NCBI RefSeq assembly: GCF_018122655.1
Contig: NZ_JAGRQC010000002.1
Span: forward strand, 186,001-250,000
Reading direction: 5' to 3'
DNA: 64,000 nt
Source: Stakelama marina
GTDB taxonomy: Bacteria; Pseudomonadota; Alphaproteobacteria; Sphingomonadales; Sphingomonadaceae
Shown here: positions 19,674-29,572 of the stretch, piece by piece
Numbering within the stretch: position 1 is the stretch's first letter
Layout: each line of letters begins with the position of its first letter
Notes under the pieces: model-generated
Told to the model about the DNA's origin: nothing
What the model saw: the letters and a program-made list of their open reading frames with translations, nothing else
Database searches by the model: none
Made by a program: the position numbers and the translations under genes

Positions 19674-20129
19674 GTGGACGCGATCAGCATCACAGAATTG
19701 GCCCAACGCGCGGGAAGCGAGCGTGTTTCCGACTGGGTCGAAGTTACGCAAGAAATGATCGACAAATTCGCCGATGCGACCGGCGATCACCAGTTCATTC
19801 ACGTCGATCCGGAACGCGCCAAGCAAACCCCGTTCGGCGGAACGATCGCGCACGGGTTTCTGACGCTGTCGCTGATGCCGCTGCTCGCATCGAAGACGGA
19901 TCAACCGCCGATCAAAGACGTTAAGATGGGCGTGAACTATGGCGGAAACAAAGTCCGTTTCCTCCAGCCCGTCCGGTCCGGCAAGCGGGTTCGCGGGCGC
20001 TTCAAGCTGCTGTCGCTCGACGAAAAGCGGCCCGGCCAGTGGCAACAGGTGACCGAGTTCACCGTCGAGATCGAAGGCGAGGAAAAGCCTGCCATGATCG
20101 CCGAATGGATAAGCCAGATTTTCGTATAG
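19674..20129 (+). CDS. MaoC-like hotdog-fold enoyl-CoA hydratase/dehydratase
   Basis: A 151-residue hotdog protein of the NodN/MaoC type. The hydratase motif is visible as [20 protein letters not shown] (Asp and His active site) and [14 protein letters not shown]. It probably hydrates short enoyl-CoA esters to (R)-3-hydroxyacyl-CoA. I use the GTG at 19674 (AAAGGA upstream); the frame runs further back without a ribosome site. It precedes the thiolase gene by 46 bases, so the two may share a transcript and a role in acyl-CoA or PHB metabolism. Confidence 0.88.
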   Translation: MDAISITELAQRAGSERVSDWVEVTQEMIDKFADATGDHQFIHVDPERAKQTPFGGTIAHGFLTLSLMPLLASKTDQPPIKDVKMGVNYGGNKVRFLQPVRSGKRVRGRFKLLSLDEKRPGQWQQVTEFTVEIEGEEKPAMIAEWISQIFV

Positions 20130-20132
20130 ATC

Positions 20133-20153
20133 CCCTTCCCGCAGGCGGAAGGG
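20133..20153 (+). repeat. Short palindrome between MaoC and thiolase genes
   Basis: CCCTTCC (20133-20139) pairs with GGAAGGG (20147-20153) around a CGCAGGC loop. It has no T run. Its CTTCCCGCAGGCGG core resembles half of the palindromic element found inside glyS, so it may be a degenerate copy of the same kind of repeat. Confidence 0.4.
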
Positions 20154-20175
20154 CAGAGCAAGAGAGGAAGCCCCA

Positions 20176-21354
20176 ATGCGTTCAGCCGTAATCGTCTCCA
20201 CCGCACGCACGCCGATCGGCCGCGCCTATCGCGGCGCGTTCAATGCGCTGCCCGCGCAGACACTTGCCAGCCACTCGATCAAGGCAGCGGTCGAACGCGC
20301 CGGGATCGACGGCGACGAAGTGCAGGACGTCGTGTTCGGCGCCGCGCTCCAGCAGGGTCATCAGGCCGGCAATATCGCGCGTCAGGCCCTGCTGCGCGCA
20401 GGGCTGCCGGTATCGGTCGCGGGCATGTCGGTCGATCGTCAATGTGCGAGCGGCCTGATGGCGATTGCGACCGCCGCCAAGGAAATCATGGTCGATAACA
20501 TGGACGTCGCGATCGGTGGCGGCGTCGAATCGATCAGCCTGGTCCAGACCCCGCAGATGCGCGTCGCCCCCGACCCCGAGCTGCTGGCGATGCACAACGA
20601 CATGTATATGCCGATGCTGCAGACCGCCGAGGTCGTCGCCAAGCGCTATGGCATTTCGCGCGAGCGGATGGACGAATATGCGCTCCAATCGCAGCAGCGC
20701 ACGGCGGCCGCGCAGGAGGCTGGCAAGTTCGACGACGAGATCATCCCCGTCACCGCGACGATGAACGTGACCAACAAGGAGACCAAGGAGGTCAGCCAGA
20801 AGGAAGTCACGCTGTCGAAGGACGAAGGCAACCGTCCCGGCACCAACATCGAAGGTTTGCAGGCCCTGCAGCCCGTCGTCGGACCGGAGGGCACGATTAC
20901 CGCGGGCAACGCCAGCCAGCTTTCCGACGGATCTTCGGCGAGCGTGCTGATGGAAGAAAAGGTCGCCGAGCAGAAGGGGCTGACGCCGCTCGGCCGCTAT
21001 GTCGGCATGGCGGTCGCGGGGACCAAGCCCGACGAGATGGGCATCGGCCCGATCTACGCGATCCCCAAGCTGCTCGACCGGTTCAACCTGAAAATGGACG
21101 ATATCGGCCTGTGGGAGCTGAACGAGGCGTTCGCGGTTCAGGTGCTTTACTGTCAGGACAAGCTGGGCATTCCCAACGAGCTGATGAACGTCAACGGCGG
21201 CGCGATCTCGGTCGGACATCCCTATGGCATGTCGGGCGCGCGCATGACCGGCCATGCGCTGATCGAGGGTAAGCGCCGCGGCGCGAAATATGTCGTCGTC
21301 ACCATGTGCGTCGGCGGCGGCATGGGCGCTGCCGGCCTGTTCGAGGTGCTGTAA
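20176..21354 (+). CDS. Acetyl-CoA C-acyltransferase (thiolase)
   Basis: A 392-residue thiolase. The acyl-accepting Cys90 (DRQCASGLM), His348 ([10 protein letters not shown]) and Cys378 (MCVGGGMG) lie at the positions typical of biosynthetic and degradative thiolases. It either condenses two acetyl-CoA for PHB synthesis or cleaves 3-ketoacyl-CoA in beta-oxidation; the sequence alone does not settle which, though the [13 protein letters not shown] insertion is not typical of PhaA. Its start has GAGGA upstream. It follows the MaoC gene directly. Confidence 0.93.
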   Translation: MRSAVIVSTARTPIGRAYRGAFNALPAQTLASHSIKAAVERAGIDGDEVQDVVFGAALQQGHQAGNIARQALLRAGLPVSVAGMSVDRQCASGLMAIATAAKEIMVDNMDVAIGGGVESISLVQTPQMRVAPDPELLAMHNDMYMPMLQTAEVVAKRYGISRERMDEYALQSQQRTAAAQEAGKFDDEIIPVTATMNVTNKETKEVSQKEVTLSKDEGNRPGTNIEGLQALQPVVGPEGTITAGNASQLSDGSSASVLMEEKVAEQKGLTPLGRYVGMAVAGTKPDEMGIGPIYAIPKLLDRFNLKMDDIGLWELNEAFAVQVLYCQDKLGIPNELMNVNGGAISVGHPYGMSGARMTGHALIEGKRRGAKYVVVTMCVGGGMGAAGLFEVL

Positions 21355-21370
21355 CCAAGCTGCCCGAATC

Positions 21371-21406
21371 CCCGACCGGAGGTACGCTTTCGCACCGCCG
21401 GTCGGG
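21371..21406 (+). terminator. Long stem-loop after the thiolase gene
   Basis: CCCGACCGG (21371-21379) pairs with CCGGTCGGG (21398-21406). The inner part GGTACG/CGCACC pairs with one mismatch around CTTT. There is no T run, so this is a probable but atypical terminator or processing hairpin. Confidence 0.5.
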
Positions 21407-21460
21407 ATATTCGCACGAACTCGGTCGTTTCCTTTTCGAACCCCGATAAGGAGAGACGAC

Positions 21461-21931
21461 ATGACCGATGCCGCCGACATCCGCAAACATATGTGGAAGC
21501 ACCTTGCCGACAGCCCGTTCCTGATGGTCGGACTGACCGGCAATGACGAGCATTCGGAACCGATGACGGCGCAGCTCGACAAGGATGCCGACAGCGCATT
21601 CTGGTTCTACACCAAGAAGGGCAACCGCATCGCCAAGGGCGGCAAGGCGATGGCCCAGTTCGCCGCCAAGGGGCACGATCTGTTCGCCTGCATCAAGGGA
21701 ACATTGGTCGAGGAAATCGATCCGAAGGTCATCGACCGTTATTGGTCGAAAACGGTCGAAGCCTGGTATGAAGGCGGTCGAAACGATCCCGACCTTCTGA
21801 TGATGCGGTTCGACCTCGACAATGCCGAAATCTGGGAGGCAGACGCTTCCGCCACGGGCATGTTCAAGATGATCACCGGCAAGACCATCAAGGCGGGCGA
21901 AGTCGGCGATCATACCGAGGTCGCCGTTTAA
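21461..21931 (+). CDS. Pyridoxamine 5'-phosphate oxidase-fold protein (general stress FMN-binding type)
   Basis: A 156-residue split-barrel flavin-binding protein. Segments such as SPFLMVGLTGNDEHSEPMTAQ, FWFYTKKGNRIAKGG and AKGHDLFACIKGTLVEE match the general-stress-protein-26-like group. These bind FMN or FAD and may act in stress or cofactor handling; the reaction is not known. AAGGAGAG five bases before the ATG at 21461 is a very strong ribosome site. No PLP-pathway genes are nearby, so true PdxH activity is unlikely. Confidence 0.85.
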   Translation: MTDAADIRKHMWKHLADSPFLMVGLTGNDEHSEPMTAQLDKDADSAFWFYTKKGNRIAKGGKAMAQFAAKGHDLFACIKGTLVEEIDPKVIDRYWSKTVEAWYEGGRNDPDLLMMRFDLDNAEIWEADASATGMFKMITGKTIKAGEVGDHTEVAV

Positions 21932-21982
21932 ACCCGGTTTTTGGCGCTTGACCGGTCCCGTGCGCGCGGCGATGCGTGGCGC

Positions 21983-22351
21983 ATGGGACCGTCGCTCGCA
22001 CATCGCATCCGCGTCGAAGCGCATGCCGTCTGGCTGGCGGTGCGCGACCCGCGGACGCCGTTCGCAGCGCGGGTCGTCGGGCTGCTTGTCGCAGCCTATG
22101 CGTTGTCGCCGCTCGACCTCATCCCCGATTTCATCCCCGTTATCGGCCTGCTCGACGACGCGATACTGATTCCCGCCGGGATATGGTTGTTCGAGCGGCT
22201 GATTCCGCGTGCGCAGCTTGCCGAACACCGCGCCAGGGCCGAAGCCGCGTCGGAACAGCCCGTGTCGATGTTGGGAATCGTGATCGTCGTCGCGCTATGG
22301 GCGGCGATCGCCTGGTTCACATGGAGCGTGATCGCCACCTGGTGGGACTGA
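21983..22351 (+). CDS. YkvA/DUF1232 small membrane protein
   Basis: A 122-residue protein with the DUF1232 core: AAYALSPLDLIPDFIPVIGLLDDAILI, a hydrophobic hairpin with Pro-Asp-Phe-Ile-Pro at the turn. A third membrane helix (GIVIVVALWAAIAWFTW) ends the protein. The ATG at 21983 is preferred over a TTG at 21941. Function of the family is unknown. It ends 21 bases before the convergent phaZ. Confidence 0.82.
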   Translation: MGPSLAHRIRVEAHAVWLAVRDPRTPFAARVVGLLVAAYALSPLDLIPDFIPVIGLLDDAILIPAGIWLFERLIPRAQLAEHRARAEAASEQPVSMLGIVIVVALWAAIAWFTWSVIATWWD

Positions 22352-22372
22352 CCCCGCCGACCGAAACGCGCG

Positions 22373-23605
22373 TCAGCCGCTGTGCGCGGTGATCCATTCT
22401 TCCATCACCGGTGCGATCTTCGTGCGCCACTTGGAGCCGTGGAAGATGCCGTAATGGCCGACGCCCTCGGCCATGTAATATTTCTTGAGCTTGACCGGCA
22501 GCTTGTTGGCCAGCGTCAGCGCGGCCCTGGTCTGACCGAGGCCCGAAATATCGTCGCGTTCCCCCTCGATCGCCAGCAGCGCGGTATCGGTGATGCCCTC
22601 CAGATCGACGAGCTTGCCGCGGTGGCGCATCTCGCCATTGGGAAGCGCGTGCGTCTGGAACACCAGCTCGACGGTCTGAAGATAGAATTCGGCGGTCATG
22701 TCGCAGACCGAGCGATATTCGTCGTAAAAGGCCTGGGTTGCGGCGGCACTTTCCTCATCGCCCTGCACGAGATGCTTGAACATCTCCCAATGGCTGACGA
22801 GGTGGTTGCCGAGGTTCATCGACATGAATCCGGCAAGCTGCAGAAAGCCCGGATACACCTTCCGTCCCGCGCCGGCATAGAGCATCGGCACGGTAGCGAT
22901 TACGTTCTGTTCGAACCAGGCGAGCGGACGCTCGGTCGCGAGCGTGTTGACCGCGGTCGGCGCTTCGCGCGTGTCGATCGGCCCGCCCATCATGGTCAGC
23001 GTGCGCGGACGGTTCGGATGCTTTTCCGCGCCCATGATCGCAGCAGCGGCATAGCAGGGCACCGACGGCTGGCAGACCGCCAGAACATGCGGGCAGGGAT
23101 CGCCCTCCTCGCCGATTTTCGCAAGAAATTCGATGACATAATCGATATAATCGTCGAGGTCGAAGCTGCCGTCGGCAAGCGGTACGAGCTTCGCATCGCG
23201 CCAGTCGGTGATGTACACATCGGCGAAAGGCAGCATCCGTTCCACCGTACCGCGCAGCAGTGTCGCGAAATGCCCCGACATCGGCGCCACGATCAGAAGC
23301 TTGGGGCCGCCCTCGACACCCTCGCGCACGAAATGCTTCAACTGGCCGAACGGCTTTCGCAGCACGATTTCCTCGTGCACCGCCACGGTTTTTCCGTCGA
23401 TTTCGGTGCTGTCGAGCCCAAATGCCGGCTTGCCGCGCGGGGCGGAGGCATGGGCGAACACTTCAAGTGCCGACGCCATCACCGGCCCGCCGCCGAAATA
23501 GGCGAAGGGATTGGCCGGGTTCTGCAACAGACCCGCGCCGAAATTGGCGAGGGCGCTGGCCCCTGCCAGCATCGAGCGTTGCATTTCGTAAGCGTCGTAC
23601 AGCAT
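22373..23605 (-). CDS. phaZ: Intracellular polyhydroxyalkanoate depolymerase
   Basis: A 410-residue alpha/beta hydrolase of the intracellular PhaZ type. The nucleophile elbow reads LAVCQPSVPCYA, with Cys178 as the likely nucleophile, which is the hallmark of this family versus Ser lipases. The N-terminus MLYDAYEMQRSMLAGASALA and the C-terminal VGHYGIFHGSKWR, with the catalytic His, are also characteristic. It releases 3-hydroxybutyrate from PHB granules. AAGGA lies seven bases before the ATG. phbB and a thiolase elsewhere in the window belong to the same cycle. Confidence 0.95.
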   Translation of the reverse strand: MLYDAYEMQRSMLAGASALANFGAGLLQNPANPFAYFGGGPVMASALEVFAHASAPRGKPAFGLDSTEIDGKTVAVHEEIVLRKPFGQLKHFVREGVEGGPKLLIVAPMSGHFATLLRGTVERMLPFADVYITDWRDAKLVPLADGSFDLDDYIDYVIEFLAKIGEEGDPCPHVLAVCQPSVPCYAAAAIMGAEKHPNRPRTLTMMGGPIDTREAPTAVNTLATERPLAWFEQNVIATVPMLYAGAGRKVYPGFLQLAGFMSMNLGNHLVSHWEMFKHLVQGDEESAAATQAFYDEYRSVCDMTAEFYLQTVELVFQTHALPNGEMRHRGKLVDLEGITDTALLAIEGERDDISGLGQTRAALTLANKLPVKLKKYYMAEGVGHYGIFHGSKWRTKIAPVMEEWITAHSG

Positions 23606-23784
23606 TGAATTTCCTTATCCGCCGCGCACGCAGGGTTCGCGGCCTGCGGAGCGGTATAGCGCGGTTATGGTGCAGTGCAATGATGGCATGAAACGGTTTA
23701 CAATCGGACAAGCGGCACAGAGGTTCCGGCCGTAACACGCAAGCGGAGGTTTCCCCGCGCCGCAGATCGCGCTAACGGGACGGC

Positions 23785-25590
23785 ATGGCCGAACCTGCCC
23801 CGACTTCCGAACCCGCCGCCCCCACCCAAGCACAACCGCAACAGCGAAAGCTCAGCAACCTGCTGATCGTCTGGCGCTTTACCTCGCGGTACAAGCTGCA
23901 GATCGCGGGCGCGCTGATTTCGCTCATCACCGCAGCGCTCGCGACACTCTGGATTCCGCACACCTTTCAGAAGGTTATCGATCACGGCTTTGTCGCCGGA
24001 GCAGGCACCGCGCATATCGCACCCTATTTCGAGGAGCTTTTCCTCGTCGTCGTCGTGCTCGCAATCTCGTCGGCTTCGCGCTTCTATTTCGTGTCGTGGC
24101 TGGGCGAGCGGACCGTTGCCGACATGCGCGTGGCGGTACAGCGCAACCTGCTGCGCCTCGCGCCGCGCTGGTTCGAGGAGAACCGCCCGTCCGAGATCGC
24201 GTCGCGGCTGACCGCCGATACTGCGGTGGTCGAGGTCGTCGTCGGCACCACGCTGTCGGTCGCGCTCCGCAACCTGCTGCTCGCGGTGCTGGGCGTCGGC
24301 TATCTGTTCAGCCTCGCACCGCGGCTTACGCTGTGGCTCATCATCGGCATTCCGCTGATCCTGCTGCCGATCATCGTGTTGGGACGCCGGGTGCGCCGCT
24401 ATTCGCGCAGCAGCCAGGACCGGATCGCGGATATCGGCGCAATCGCCGTCGAAACACTTGGCGCGATGCGCATCGTCCAGGCATTCGGCCAGGAAAAGCG
24501 CGAGGCGGGACGCTTCGAAGGCGCGGTCCGCGCCGGGTTCGCCGCCGCACAACAGCGTTTCCGCGTTCGCGCGATCCTGACCGCGCTCGTCATCACGATC
24601 GTGTTCGGCGCGATCACACTCATCCTTTGGGATGCCGTGCACCTTGTCGCCAGCGGCGCGCTGTCGGGTGGCTCGCTGACTGCCTTCGTCTTCGTTGCCG
24701 CCATCGTCACCGGTGCATTCCAGGCGCTGAGCGACGTGTTCGGCGAACTGCTCCGCGGATCGGGCGCCGCGGCGCGCCTGTCCGAACTGCTCGCCGCCGA
24801 ACCCGAGATCACGGCACCGGCGCAACCTGTCGCCCTGCCCGACCCCTTTCGCGGCGCGGTCCATTTCGACCATGTCACCTTCCACTATCCGACGCGGCCC
24901 GAATTTGCCGCGCTGCATGATTTCAGCCTCGACATCGCACCGGGCGAAACGGTGGCCGTGGTCGGTCCCTCGGGCGCTGGCAAATCGACGCTGTTCGCGC
25001 TGATCGAGCGTTTTTACGACGTGGGCAGCGGATCGGTTCGCATCGACGATGTGAACGTGCAGGACCTCGATCCCGCGGCACTCCGCGCAAAGATCGCGCT
25101 CGTACCGCAGGAAACGGTGATTTTCGGTGCATCGGCGCGCGACAATCTTCGCTACGGCAAGTGGGACGCGGGCGACGACGAGCTGTGGCGCGCAGCAGAG
25201 GCCGCCAACGCCGCCCAGTTCCTGCGCGAACTGCCTGACGGGCTCGACACCTTCCTCGGCGAAGGCGGCGCGCGGCTGTCGGGCGGCCAGCGGCAGCGCA
25301 TCGCGATCGCCCGCGCGCTGCTGCGCGACTCGCCGATCCTGCTGCTCGACGAGGCCACCTCCGCGCTCGACGCCGAAAGCGAACGGCTGGTGCAGGAGGC
25401 ACTCGAGGGGCTGATGGCGAACCGCACGACGCTCGTCATCGCGCACCGCCTCGCCACCGTTCGCGCCGCAAAGCGCATCGTGGTGATGGACGAAGGCCGG
25501 ATCGTCGAAACCGGCACCCATGCCGAGCTGACCGCGCAGGGCGGGCTGTATGCCCGGCTCGCCAGCCTGCAATTCAACGAGGCCGCCTGA
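23785..25590 (+). CDS. ABC exporter, fused transmembrane and ATPase domains
   Basis: A 601-residue half-transporter of the MsbA/type IV exporter class. The transmembrane domain occupies about residues 30-330, with six predicted helices. The ATPase carries Walker A VVGPSGAGKST (about 392), the signature LSGGQRQRIAIARALL (about 497), Walker B ILLLDEATSALD (about 519) and the H-loop VIAHRLAT. It probably works as a homodimer exporting lipid or hydrophobic compounds; substrate unknown. It is divergent from phaZ across a gap of 179 bases in which I see no clear promoter. Confidence 0.93.
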   Translation: MAEPAPTSEPAAPTQAQPQQRKLSNLLIVWRFTSRYKLQIAGALISLITAALATLWIPHTFQKVIDHGFVAGAGTAHIAPYFEELFLVVVVLAISSASRFYFVSWLGERTVADMRVAVQRNLLRLAPRWFEENRPSEIASRLTADTAVVEVVVGTTLSVALRNLLLAVLGVGYLFSLAPRLTLWLIIGIPLILLPIIVLGRRVRRYSRSSQDRIADIGAIAVETLGAMRIVQAFGQEKREAGRFEGAVRAGFAAAQQRFRVRAILTALVITIVFGAITLILWDAVHLVASGALSGGSLTAFVFVAAIVTGAFQALSDVFGELLRGSGAAARLSELLAAEPEITAPAQPVALPDPFRGAVHFDHVTFHYPTRPEFAALHDFSLDIAPGETVAVVGPSGAGKSTLFALIERFYDVGSGSVRIDDVNVQDLDPAALRAKIALVPQETVIFGASARDNLRYGKWDAGDDELWRAAEAANAAQFLRELPDGLDTFLGEGGARLSGGQRQRIAIARALLRDSPILLLDEATSALDAESERLVQEALEGLMANRTTLVIAHRLATVRAAKRIVVMDEGRIVETGTHAELTAQGGLYARLASLQFNEAA

Positions 25591-25669
25591 ACCGCACGAT
25601 CTACGATCTTTCCCGGCGCCGCGCTTTCGGGCACGCTTGGCATAACAGGCTGGTCAGGGAGACAGGATC

Positions 25670-26842
25670 ATGGCGACACGCGATTTCGACATCATCGTTT
25701 ATGGCGCAACCGGCTATACCGGGCGCCTCGTCGCCGAATATCTGGCGCAGAGCTATGCCGGCGGCGATGTTCGCTGGGCGATGGCGGGGCGATCGCTGTC
25801 GAAGCTGCAAGCGGTACGCGATGAAATCGGCGCCCCTGCCGATACGCCGCTGATTACCGCCAATGCCGACGATCCCGCATCGCTGAACGCGATGGCGAGC
25901 CGGACCAAGGTCGTGCTGACGACGGTCGGCCCCTATCAGCTATATGGTTCCGACCTCGTCGCGGCGTGCGTCGCGACAGGCACCGGCTATGTCGATCTTT
26001 GCGGCGAACCCAACTGGATGCGCGACATGATCGACCGGCATTCGGACGAGGCGAAGAACACCGGGGCGCGCATCGTGTTTTCGTGCGGGTTCGATTCGAT
26101 CCCCTTCGACCTTGGCGTGTGGACGGTCGAGCAGGAAGCGATCCGGCGCTTCGGCAAGCCCGCCCCCCGCGTCAAAGGTCGGGTCAAGGCGATGAAGGGG
26201 ACCTTTTCCGGCGGCACCGCGGCGAGCATGAAGGCGACGATGGCCGCCGCCGCCCGCCACCCGTCGCTCGTCAAGCTGCTGACCGATCCGTTCGCGCTGA
26301 CCCCGGGATTCGAAGGGCCGTCCCAGCCCAAGGGCATGATGCCCGAATATGACCATGCGGTCGAAGCCTGGGTCGCGCCGTTCGTGATGGCGACCATCAA
26401 CACCAAGAACGTCCACCGTTCGAACCTGCTGGCGGGACACCCCTATGGCGAGAATTTCGTCTATGACGAGATGATGATCGCACCGGGACTTGGCGACATG
26501 GGCAAGGCCGCTGCCGAGGCGCTGGCAAAGCTCAACCCGATCGGCGGCGATGGCGGACCGAAGCCCGGCGAAGGCCCGACGAAGGAAGAGCGCGAGAGCG
26601 GCTATTACGAACTGCTGTTCATCGGCGAGATGCCCGACGGCACGAGCATTACCGCCACCGTGACCGGCGACCGCGATCCGGGCTATGGTTCGACATCGAA
26701 GATGATCGCCGAAACCGCGATCTGCCTGGCGCGGGACGTGCCGGCGGACAAGGGCGGCATCTGGACCGCGGGCGGGCTGATGGCCGAGCCGCTGAAAAAG
26801 CGGCTGGAGGAAAAGGCTGGCCTCAGCTTTTCCGTCGCCTGA
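25670..26842 (+). CDS. Saccharopine dehydrogenase-like NADP-binding protein
   Basis: A 390-residue protein with an N-terminal Rossmann fold, IIVYGATGYTGRLVAEYLA. The segments VVLTTVGPYQLYGSDLVAAC, YVDLCGEPNWMRDMID and FSCGFDSIPFDLGVW match the saccharopine-dehydrogenase-like/trans-acting enoyl reductase group. In mycobacteria such proteins act in lipid synthesis, while the human relative SCCPDH has no defined reaction. The ABC exporter gene ends 79 bases upstream, so a lipid-related role is possible but only an inference. The last 20 bases overlap the convergent small gene. Confidence 0.88.
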   Translation: MATRDFDIIVYGATGYTGRLVAEYLAQSYAGGDVRWAMAGRSLSKLQAVRDEIGAPADTPLITANADDPASLNAMASRTKVVLTTVGPYQLYGSDLVAACVATGTGYVDLCGEPNWMRDMIDRHSDEAKNTGARIVFSCGFDSIPFDLGVWTVEQEAIRRFGKPAPRVKGRVKAMKGTFSGGTAASMKATMAAAARHPSLVKLLTDPFALTPGFEGPSQPKGMMPEYDHAVEAWVAPFVMATINTKNVHRSNLLAGHPYGENFVYDEMMIAPGLGDMGKAAAEALAKLNPIGGDGGPKPGEGPTKEERESGYYELLFIGEMPDGTSITATVTGDRDPGYGSTSKMIAETAICLARDVPADKGGIWTAGGLMAEPLKKRLEEKAGLSFSVA

Positions 26843-27134
26843 GCAACGCCGCCCCGCCGCCGATCGCCGCCAGCGCCACCGTGGCCAGCGCGCTGGTGCG
26901 AACACGCCAGCGGATGTCGGCGTCGCGCTGATAGGCCTTCATATCGACATAGAAGCCGCCGCGATTGTCCTGCTTTACGACTCCGCGCTCGCGCAGGTCC
27001 TCGAACAGCTTGCGGTCGGCCTCGTCCTCGGCCTCCCACGCGATCGCATCCGCGCGAGAGCTTGCGCCCTGCGACAGGAAATGCGCGATGATCTTGCGCC
27101 AGCGCTTGGTACGAATTGCCGGAAGTGTTGCCAT
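26823..27134 (-). CDS. Small tail-anchored protein, unknown function
   Basis: A 104-residue protein with a basic, helix-rich N-terminal part (TKRWRKIIAHFLSQG), an acidic centre and a C-terminal membrane helix (about 80-97) ending in LLRRRKS. I do not recognise a family. The ATG at 27134 is preferred over an upstream ATG at 27176. It follows rnr by 92 bases on the same strand and its 3' end overlaps the convergent saccharopine-dehydrogenase-like gene by 20 bases. Coding status rests on the coherent protein layout. Confidence 0.6.
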   Translation of the reverse strand: MATLPAIRTKRWRKIIAHFLSQGASSRADAIAWEAEDEADRKLFEDLRERGVVKQDNRGGFYVDMKAYQRDADIRWRVRTSALATVALAAIGGGAALLRRRKS

Positions 27135-27226
27135 ATGCTCGCTCTTGGTTGGTGTTGCGAAATGTCGGTAATCCAACTGCGGGGCCGCTCAGGCGTTCCC
27201 GCGAACGCGATCGACACGCGTACCGA

Positions 27227-29479
27227 TTACCGTTTCTTGCCCTGATGCCGGATATTCTTGGGCCGTCCGCGCCGCTTGATGACGCGCTTGGGTTTGCCCT
27301 TGTGCCTGAAACTGCCGCTCGACGCCGATCCCTTGCCATCGGGAAGCTCGAAGCGCAGCGCGCCCGACACCGGATTGGCCTCAACGAGCTTTAGCGGCAG
27401 GCGCTGGCCGAGATAGAATTCCTCGCCCGAATCCTCGCCGACCAGCTTCTGCGCCGCCTCGTCATAGCGGAAATATTCGGTTCCCAGATCACGCGCGGGC
27501 ACCAAGCCATCGCCGCCGATCCCGTCGACCGTCGCGAAAAAGCCGAAATTGAGCACGCCGGTGATCCGCGTCTCCATCACCTGCCCGACCTTTTCGGACA
27601 GATAGGCGGCAACATAGCGGTCGGTCGTGTCGCGTTCGGCCTCCATCGCGCGGCGTTCGAGCTGGCTGATGCTTTCGCCGATCCGTTCCATGTTCGCGGC
27701 GTCCTCGCTCGTCAGGCCGCCGGGGCCGAGACCATATGCTTCGACCAGCGAACGGTGAACGACCAGATCGGCATAGCGGCGGATCGGCGAGGTGAAATGT
27801 GCGTAGCTGCCGAGCGACAGCCCGAAATGGCCGTGATTGGCAGGGCCGTAATAGGCCTGGGTCTGCGTGCGGAGAATCTGTTCCATCACCTGCGGCCGGA
27901 AATCGGCATCGCCGACACGGTCGAGGACGCGGTTGAACGTCGCCGGCTTGATGACCTGGCCGAGCGTGAAGCTGATGTCGAAGGTGTCGAGATAGTCCTT
28001 GAGCGCGACGAGCTTTTCGCGCCCCGGCGTCTCGTGGATGCGATACATGACCGGCGCCTTCTTGCGCTCGAGTGCCTTCGCCGCGGCGACATTGGCGGCG
28101 ATCATGTAATCCTCGATCAGCTTGTGCGCGTCGAGCCGTTCGCGCGGGGCGACCGAGAGGATGCGGCCGAGCTCGTCGAGTTCGATGCGCCGTTCGGGCA
28201 GGTCGAGGTCGAGCGGCTCGCGCTTGCTGCGCGCCTTGCTCAATGCTTCCCAGCAACCCCAGAGCGGTTTGAGGACGGTGTTCGCCATCTCGGCGGAAAC
28301 GTTGCCGTTCGTGTCCTCTCCGTCGATCGCCGCCTGCGCGTCCTCATAGGCGATATTGGCAGCGATCCGCACCACGGCGCGGGTGAAGTGCCACGATTTG
28401 AGCGTGCCGTCGCGGGCGATGCGCAGGTGGCAGACCATCGCCGCGCGGTCCTCGCCTTCCTTCAGCGAGCAGATATCGGCCGACAGCGTCTCGGGCAGCA
28501 TCGGCACGACACGGTCAGGGAAATAGACAGAGTTGCCGCGCCGCCGCGCCTCGCGGTCGAGCGCCGAGCCCGGACGGACATAGAAGCTGACATCGGCGAT
28601 GGCGACGATCGCCTTCCACCCGCCCTTGTTGTCGGGATCGTCATCGGGCGCAGCCCAGACGGCATCGTCGTGATCGCGCGCATCGGCGGGATCGATCGCC
28701 ACGATCGGCACATCCCGCAGATCCTCGCGCTCGCCGAGCTTCTGCTTCGCGACGCGGTCGGCCTCGCCCAGCACCTCGTCGGAAAAGGTGTCGGGAATAC
28801 CCAGCTTGTGAATCGCGATCAGCGAGAAGCTGCGCGGCGCGAACGGATCGCCCAGCCGCTGGACGATGCGCGCGGTCATGCGCGGCGGGCGGCCGGCCTT
28901 TTCGGCGAGCACGAGGTCGCCCGGTTGGGCATCGCCGACGTCAGAGACGCGGAATTCGCGGCGCTCCTTCTTCTCCACGCCTTTCAGGAACAGCGCGCCG
29001 TTTTCCTCGTGCAGCACGCCGAGCATCTGCTCCTCGGACGATTTGAGCTTCTTCATCGGGTGGGCGATCCAGCCCTTTCCCGCTTCCTCGGTCCGCGCGA
29101 GGATGCGGTCGCCGACGCCCAGTGCGGCGCGCTTCGAACGCTCCCGCACGCGCAGGCGCGGTTCGGGAACGCCCTCGGCATCCCAGCGCTCGGGTTGCGC
29201 CCAGACGGTCCCCGAATCGTCGACATCGACGATCCGCAGCACGGTGACCTTGGGAAGTCCGCCCATCTTGTGAAAGGCGCGGCCCGGCGCCGAATCGATC
29301 AGCCCCTCGTCGCCCATGTCGCGGAGCAGCTTCTTGAGACCGATCTTGTCCTGCCCCTTCAGCCCAAATGCGCGCGCGATCTCGCGCTTGCCGGCGGGTT
29401 GGTCGGAAGTTTCTATGAAATCGAGGATCTGCTCCCTGGTGGGGAGGCCCGGTTGCTGGTTCGGTTTTGTTTTAGCCAT
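27227..29479 (-). CDS. rnr: Ribonuclease R
   Basis: A 750-residue RNase II-family 3'-to-5' exoribonuclease. Order: N-terminal helix-turn-helix-like region (about 1-80), cold-shock OB domains, and the RNB catalytic domain with the acidic cluster AIDPADARDHDDAVWA, YFPDRVVPMLPE and HFTSPIRRYADLVVHR. An S1 domain (about 630-710) follows, then a strongly basic tail (KPKRVIKRRGRPKN) that fits binding to structured RNA or ribosomes. The start MAKTKPNQQP at 29479 is the family start. It degrades structured RNA in quality control and cold response. Confidence 0.96.
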   Translation of the reverse strand: MAKTKPNQQPGLPTREQILDFIETSDQPAGKREIARAFGLKGQDKIGLKKLLRDMGDEGLIDSAPGRAFHKMGGLPKVTVLRIVDVDDSGTVWAQPERWDAEGVPEPRLRVRERSKRAALGVGDRILARTEEAGKGWIAHPMKKLKSSEEQMLGVLHEENGALFLKGVEKKERREFRVSDVGDAQPGDLVLAEKAGRPPRMTARIVQRLGDPFAPRSFSLIAIHKLGIPDTFSDEVLGEADRVAKQKLGEREDLRDVPIVAIDPADARDHDDAVWAAPDDDPDNKGGWKAIVAIADVSFYVRPGSALDREARRRGNSVYFPDRVVPMLPETLSADICSLKEGEDRAAMVCHLRIARDGTLKSWHFTRAVVRIAANIAYEDAQAAIDGEDTNGNVSAEMANTVLKPLWGCWEALSKARSKREPLDLDLPERRIELDELGRILSVAPRERLDAHKLIEDYMIAANVAAAKALERKKAPVMYRIHETPGREKLVALKDYLDTFDISFTLGQVIKPATFNRVLDRVGDADFRPQVMEQILRTQTQAYYGPANHGHFGLSLGSYAHFTSPIRRYADLVVHRSLVEAYGLGPGGLTSEDAANMERIGESISQLERRAMEAERDTTDRYVAAYLSEKVGQVMETRITGVLNFGFFATVDGIGGDGLVPARDLGTEYFRYDEAAQKLVGEDSGEEFYLGQRLPLKLVEANPVSGALRFELPDGKGSASSGSFRHKGKPKRVIKRRGRPKNIRHQGKKR

Positions 29480-29572
29480 TGGCGGCAAAGATAGGGAGTT
29501 TGCGCGTGCACGCCAGCCAAGGGGCAAATTCCGGCTTCCGTCGAAGCGAGCGATAACGCTAAGGCTGTCCGG

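Noticed and set aside
23698..25572. A 600-residue open frame opposite the ABC exporter
   Set aside because: Same reason: low-complexity composition, no ribosome site, and the exporter's motifs are fully intact on the plus strand.
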